Assembly: GCF_023093595.1 (NCBI RefSeq)
Contig: NZ_JALLIK010000108.1
Location: 141,957 to 205,956 of the forward strand
Direction: 5' to 3'
DNA: 64,000 bases
Source of the DNA: Thauera aromatica_A
Lineage (GTDB): Bacteria; Pseudomonadota; Gammaproteobacteria; Burkholderiales; Rhodocyclaceae
Position numbers and translations under genes: made by a program. The notes beneath the pieces are model-generated. The model did not search any database. It was given only the letters and a program-made list of their open reading frames with translations, and was not told the origin of the DNA. Below, piece after piece: positions 61,779 through 64,000 of the stretch (positions are counted from its first letter, which is position 1; every line of letters starts with the position of its first letter).

Positions 61779-62737
61779 TGGACAAGACGATCAAGGTTGC
61801 GCTGGTGGGTGCCGGCGCCTTCGGCATCAAGCACCTCGACGGCATCAAGAACATCGACGGTGTCGAAGTGGTCTCGGTCATCGGCCGCGACCTGGACAAG
61901 ACCCGCGAAGTCGCCCGCCAGTACGGCATCGCCCACGCCGGCACCGATCTCGCCGACAGCCTGGCACGGCCCGAAGTCGATGCCGTGATCCTGTGCACGC
62001 CGACGCAGATGCACGCCGAGCAGACCATCGCCTGCCTGCAGGCGGGCAAGCACGTCCAGGTCGAGATCCCGCTCGCCGACACCTTGAAGGGCGCCGAGGA
62101 AGTGGCGAAGCTGCAGCAGGAGACCGGCCTGGTGGCGATGGTCGGCCACACCCGCCGCTTCAACCCCAGCCACCAGTGGGTGCACAACAAGGTCAAGGCG
62201 GGCGAATTCAACATCCAGCAGATGGATGTGCAGACCTACTTCTTCCGCCGCACCAACATGAACGCGCTCGGCCAGCCGCGCAGCTGGACCGACCACCTGC
62301 TGTGGCACCACGCCGCGCACACCGTCGACCTGTTCGCCTACCAGGCCGGCAGCCCGATCGTCCAGGCCAATGCCCTCCAGGGCCCGATCCACCCGGCTCT
62401 GGGCATCGCGATGGACATGTCGATCCAGTTGAAGGCCGCCAACGGCGCGATCTGCACGCTGTCGCTGTCGTTCAACAACGACGGGCCGCTGGGCACCTTC
62501 TTCCGCTACATCGGCGACACCGGCACCTACATCGCGCGCTACGACGACCTCTTCAACGGCAAGGAAGAGAAGATCGACGTCTCCAGGGTGGCGGTATCGA
62601 TGAACGGCATCGAGCTGCAGGACCGCGAGTTCTTCGCCGCGATCCGCGAAGGCCGCGAGCCGAACTCCAGCGTTGCCAAGGTGCTGCCCTGCTACCGGGT
62701 GCTGCACCAACTCGAGCAGCAGCTCGATGCGGCCTGA
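61778..62737 (+). CDS. ligC: 4-carboxy-2-hydroxymuconate-6-semialdehyde dehydrogenase LigC
   Basis: The protein has 319 residues. A Gfo/Idh/MocA-family NADP-dependent dehydrogenase that oxidises the cyclised ring-opened product to 2-pyrone-4,6-dicarboxylate. The Rossmann motif is VALVGAGAFGIKHLDGI, with VEIPLADTLKGAEEV (E-K-P equivalent) and GHTRRFNPSHQWVHNKV further on. It overlaps ligB by one base (TGATG). Its stop is followed by 118 bases before the AKR gene. Confidence 0.95.
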   Translation: MDKTIKVALVGAGAFGIKHLDGIKNIDGVEVVSVIGRDLDKTREVARQYGIAHAGTDLADSLARPEVDAVILCTPTQMHAEQTIACLQAGKHVQVEIPLADTLKGAEEVAKLQQETGLVAMVGHTRRFNPSHQWVHNKVKAGEFNIQQMDVQTYFFRRTNMNALGQPRSWTDHLLWHHAAHTVDLFAYQAGSPIVQANALQGPIHPALGIAMDMSIQLKAANGAICTLSLSFNNDGPLGTFFRYIGDTGTYIARYDDLFNGKEEKIDVSRVAVSMNGIELQDREFFAAIREGREPNSSVAKVLPCYRVLHQLEQQLDAA

Positions 62738-62855
62738 GCGGTAGCCTGCCGGCCGCAGCGCAGACGGCGGACGCGCCACGCCGTCGCCTGCGTGCTGCCG
62801 GCGCCATCCGTGCGGCGGATCGTCCGCGCCCGTCTTTCCGTACCGGAGTCTCCTC

Positions 62856-63851
62856 ATGCAACAACGCCCCCTCGGCCCCTTCCAGGTCGGCGCGATCGGC
62901 CTGGGCTGCATGAACCTGTCCCACGCCTACGGCGTGCCGCCCGCGCCTGAGCAGGCGGAAGCGCTGCTGCGGCGCGCACTGGACCTGGGCGTCACCCACT
63001 TCGACACCGCCGCGCTGTACGGCTTCGGTGCCAACGAGACGCTGCTCGGCCGGGTGTTGGCGCCGTATCGGTCGCGCTTCACGCTGGCGAGCAAGTGCGG
63101 GATGACCGGTGTCGATGGCAAGCGCGTCATCGACGGCCGCCCGCAGACCCTCAAGCGCACCTGCGAGGAAGCGCTGCGCCGCCTCCGGACCGAAGTCATC
63201 GACCTCTACTACCTGCACCGCTGGGACAAGTCGGTGCCGATCGAGGACAGCGTCGGTGCGCTCGCCGAGCTGGTAGGCGAGGGCAAGATCCGCGCCATCG
63301 GCCTGTCGGAAGTGTCGGCCGCCACCTTGCGCCGCGCCCACGCGGTGCATCCGGTCGCCGCGGTGCAGACCGAATATTCGCTGTGGACGCGCAACGCCGA
63401 GATCGCGGTGCTGGAGGCCTGCCGCGCGCTCGGCGTCGCCTTCGTCGCCTTCAGCCCGGTGGCGCGCGGCTTTCTCGCCGGCGCGCTGACCACCCCCGCC
63501 CAGGTCGCCGCCTTCGACGCGAAGGACATCCGCCGGGCGATGCCGCGCTTCCAGGGCGCGGCCTTCGCCGCCAACCTGCGCCTGCTCGAAGGCTACTTCG
63601 CCCTCGCCCGCGAAGCCGGCTGCACGCCGGCCCAGCTCGCCCTTGCCTGGCTGCTGCACCAGGGTGAGCACATCCTGCCGATTCCGGGCACCACCCGCCC
63701 CGACCATCTGGAGGAAAACCTGCAGGCCGGCGAAATCCGCCTCGATGGTGATCTGGTGGTGCGGCTCGATGCCCTGATCAACCGCCACACGGTCAGCGGG
63801 GCGCGCTATGCGGCAGCGACCCAGGCGGAAATCGACACCGAGAAATTCTGA
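62856..63851 (+). CDS. Aldo/keto reductase
   Basis: The protein has 331 residues. The AKR barrel tetrad is visible: the Asp in HFDTAALYG, the Tyr of ALYG, the Lys in LASKCG and the His in YYLHRWD. The NADP-binding end has IPGTTRPDHLEENLQA. It is the last gene of the aromatic cluster, in the same direction as ligC, but no step of the 4,5-cleavage pathway needs an aldo/keto reductase. It may act on a side product or an upstream substrate. Confidence 0.9.
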   Translation: MQQRPLGPFQVGAIGLGCMNLSHAYGVPPAPEQAEALLRRALDLGVTHFDTAALYGFGANETLLGRVLAPYRSRFTLASKCGMTGVDGKRVIDGRPQTLKRTCEEALRRLRTEVIDLYYLHRWDKSVPIEDSVGALAELVGEGKIRAIGLSEVSAATLRRAHAVHPVAAVQTEYSLWTRNAEIAVLEACRALGVAFVAFSPVARGFLAGALTTPAQVAAFDAKDIRRAMPRFQGAAFAANLRLLEGYFALAREAGCTPAQLALAWLLHQGEHILPIPGTTRPDHLEENLQAGEIRLDGDLVVRLDALINRHTVSGARYAAATQAEIDTEKF

Positions 63852-63889
63852 CCGCAGGGAGGCGCGCAAGGGCCTCGTTTCGCGCGTGC

Positions 63890-63938
63890 TGTTGGCAACA
63901 AATAGAACTGTCCGGTGTTGTAGCAAATGAATTGTCCG
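63890..63938. repeat. Tandem imperfect repeats, possible mobile-element end
   Basis: TGTTGGCAACAAATAGAACT followed by GTCCG (63890-63914) is repeated imperfectly as TGTTGTAGCAAATGAATTGT plus CCG (63916-63938). Multiple end-proximal repeats with a GTCCG core recall the ends of IS21- or IS481-like elements. No transposase is in view; it would lie beyond the right edge. Confidence 0.45.
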
Positions 63939-63947
63939 CTCGATTAT

Positions 63948-64000
63948 GCGAGGCGGTAACGCTGCGCAGGGCGTAGCCCGAAGCAGCGTTACCGCCTCGC
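63948..64000. repeat. Perfect 18-bp inverted repeat at the right edge
   Basis: GCGAGGCGGTAACGCTGC (63948-63965) pairs with GCAGCGTTACCGCCTCGC (63983-64000) around a 17-base loop. The palindrome may continue past the window. It lacks a T-run, so a mobile-element or recombination feature is as likely as a terminator. Confidence 0.8.

Overview
The window reads as chromosomal DNA of a GC-rich betaproteobacterium, most likely a Rhodocyclales relative of Thauera or Azoarcus. The evidence is the circularly permuted tmRNA gene with the tag ANDERFALAA, the CIRCE-controlled groESL operon, the DUF502-aspS and pilB-pilC-pilD arrangements, and a complete protocatechuate 4,5-cleavage operon. Genus is inferred from gene content, not from a search.

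Layout. 1-6.1 kb: the 3' part of a type I-E CRISPR operon on the minus strand (cas3-cas8e-cse2-cas7e-cas5e), cut by the left edge, with no array in view. 6.2-8.6 kb: a probable hydrolase remnant, then groES-groEL behind a sigma-32-like promoter and a perfect CIRCE operator. 8.7-12.5 kb: a TctD/TctE-like two-component pair, tRNA-Phe and a Bcr/CflA-type exporter. 12.6-15.9 kb: hemA-prfA-prmC. 15.9-25.1 kb, minus strand: pilB-pilC-pilD-zinc ribbon-DUF502-aspS, plus a CorC/HlyC-like protein and a CcsA-like protein. 25.1-29.2 kb: ffh, an EI24-family membrane protein, a molybdopterin-binding-domain protein, a YgjP-like metallopeptidase and gloA. 29.3-31.7 kb, minus: an HD-GYP response regulator and a nitronate monooxygenase-like enzyme. 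31.9-32.2 kb: the permuted ssrA. 32.4-36.6 kb: an RND efflux pair without an outer-membrane gene. 36.7-49.5 kb: housekeeping genes (miaA, mutL, purN, an RsmB-like methyltransferase, queD, lysC, tRNA-Ser), two FlgO-like lipoproteins, a radical SAM protein and an XRE regulator with a 22-bp palindrome at its promoter.

49.6-53.2 kb is a degraded accessory stretch: a dispersed-repeat fragment, a VapBC-type toxin-antitoxin pair, a small membrane protein, a PhoD-like phosphatase with its central catalytic part missing, and a redox-disulfide protein next to a permease gene broken in several frames. An orphan ATP-grasp-like gene and a DODA-type dioxygenase follow.

55.5-63.9 kb is the catabolic island. 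A LysR regulator faces galD-ligJ-ligK-ligI-ligA-ligB-ligC, then an aldo/keto reductase. LigAB opens protocatechuate, LigC oxidises the semialdehyde to 2-pyrone-4,6-dicarboxylate, LigI hydrolyses it, GalD and LigJ tautomerise and hydrate 4-oxalomesaconate, and LigK cleaves the product to pyruvate and oxaloacetate. The last 110 bases carry direct and inverted repeats that look like a mobile-element end.

I found no convincing wholly new multi-gene system. The best candidates for new biology are the XRE gene with its operator, the orphan ATP-grasp gene and the radical SAM gene facing queD.
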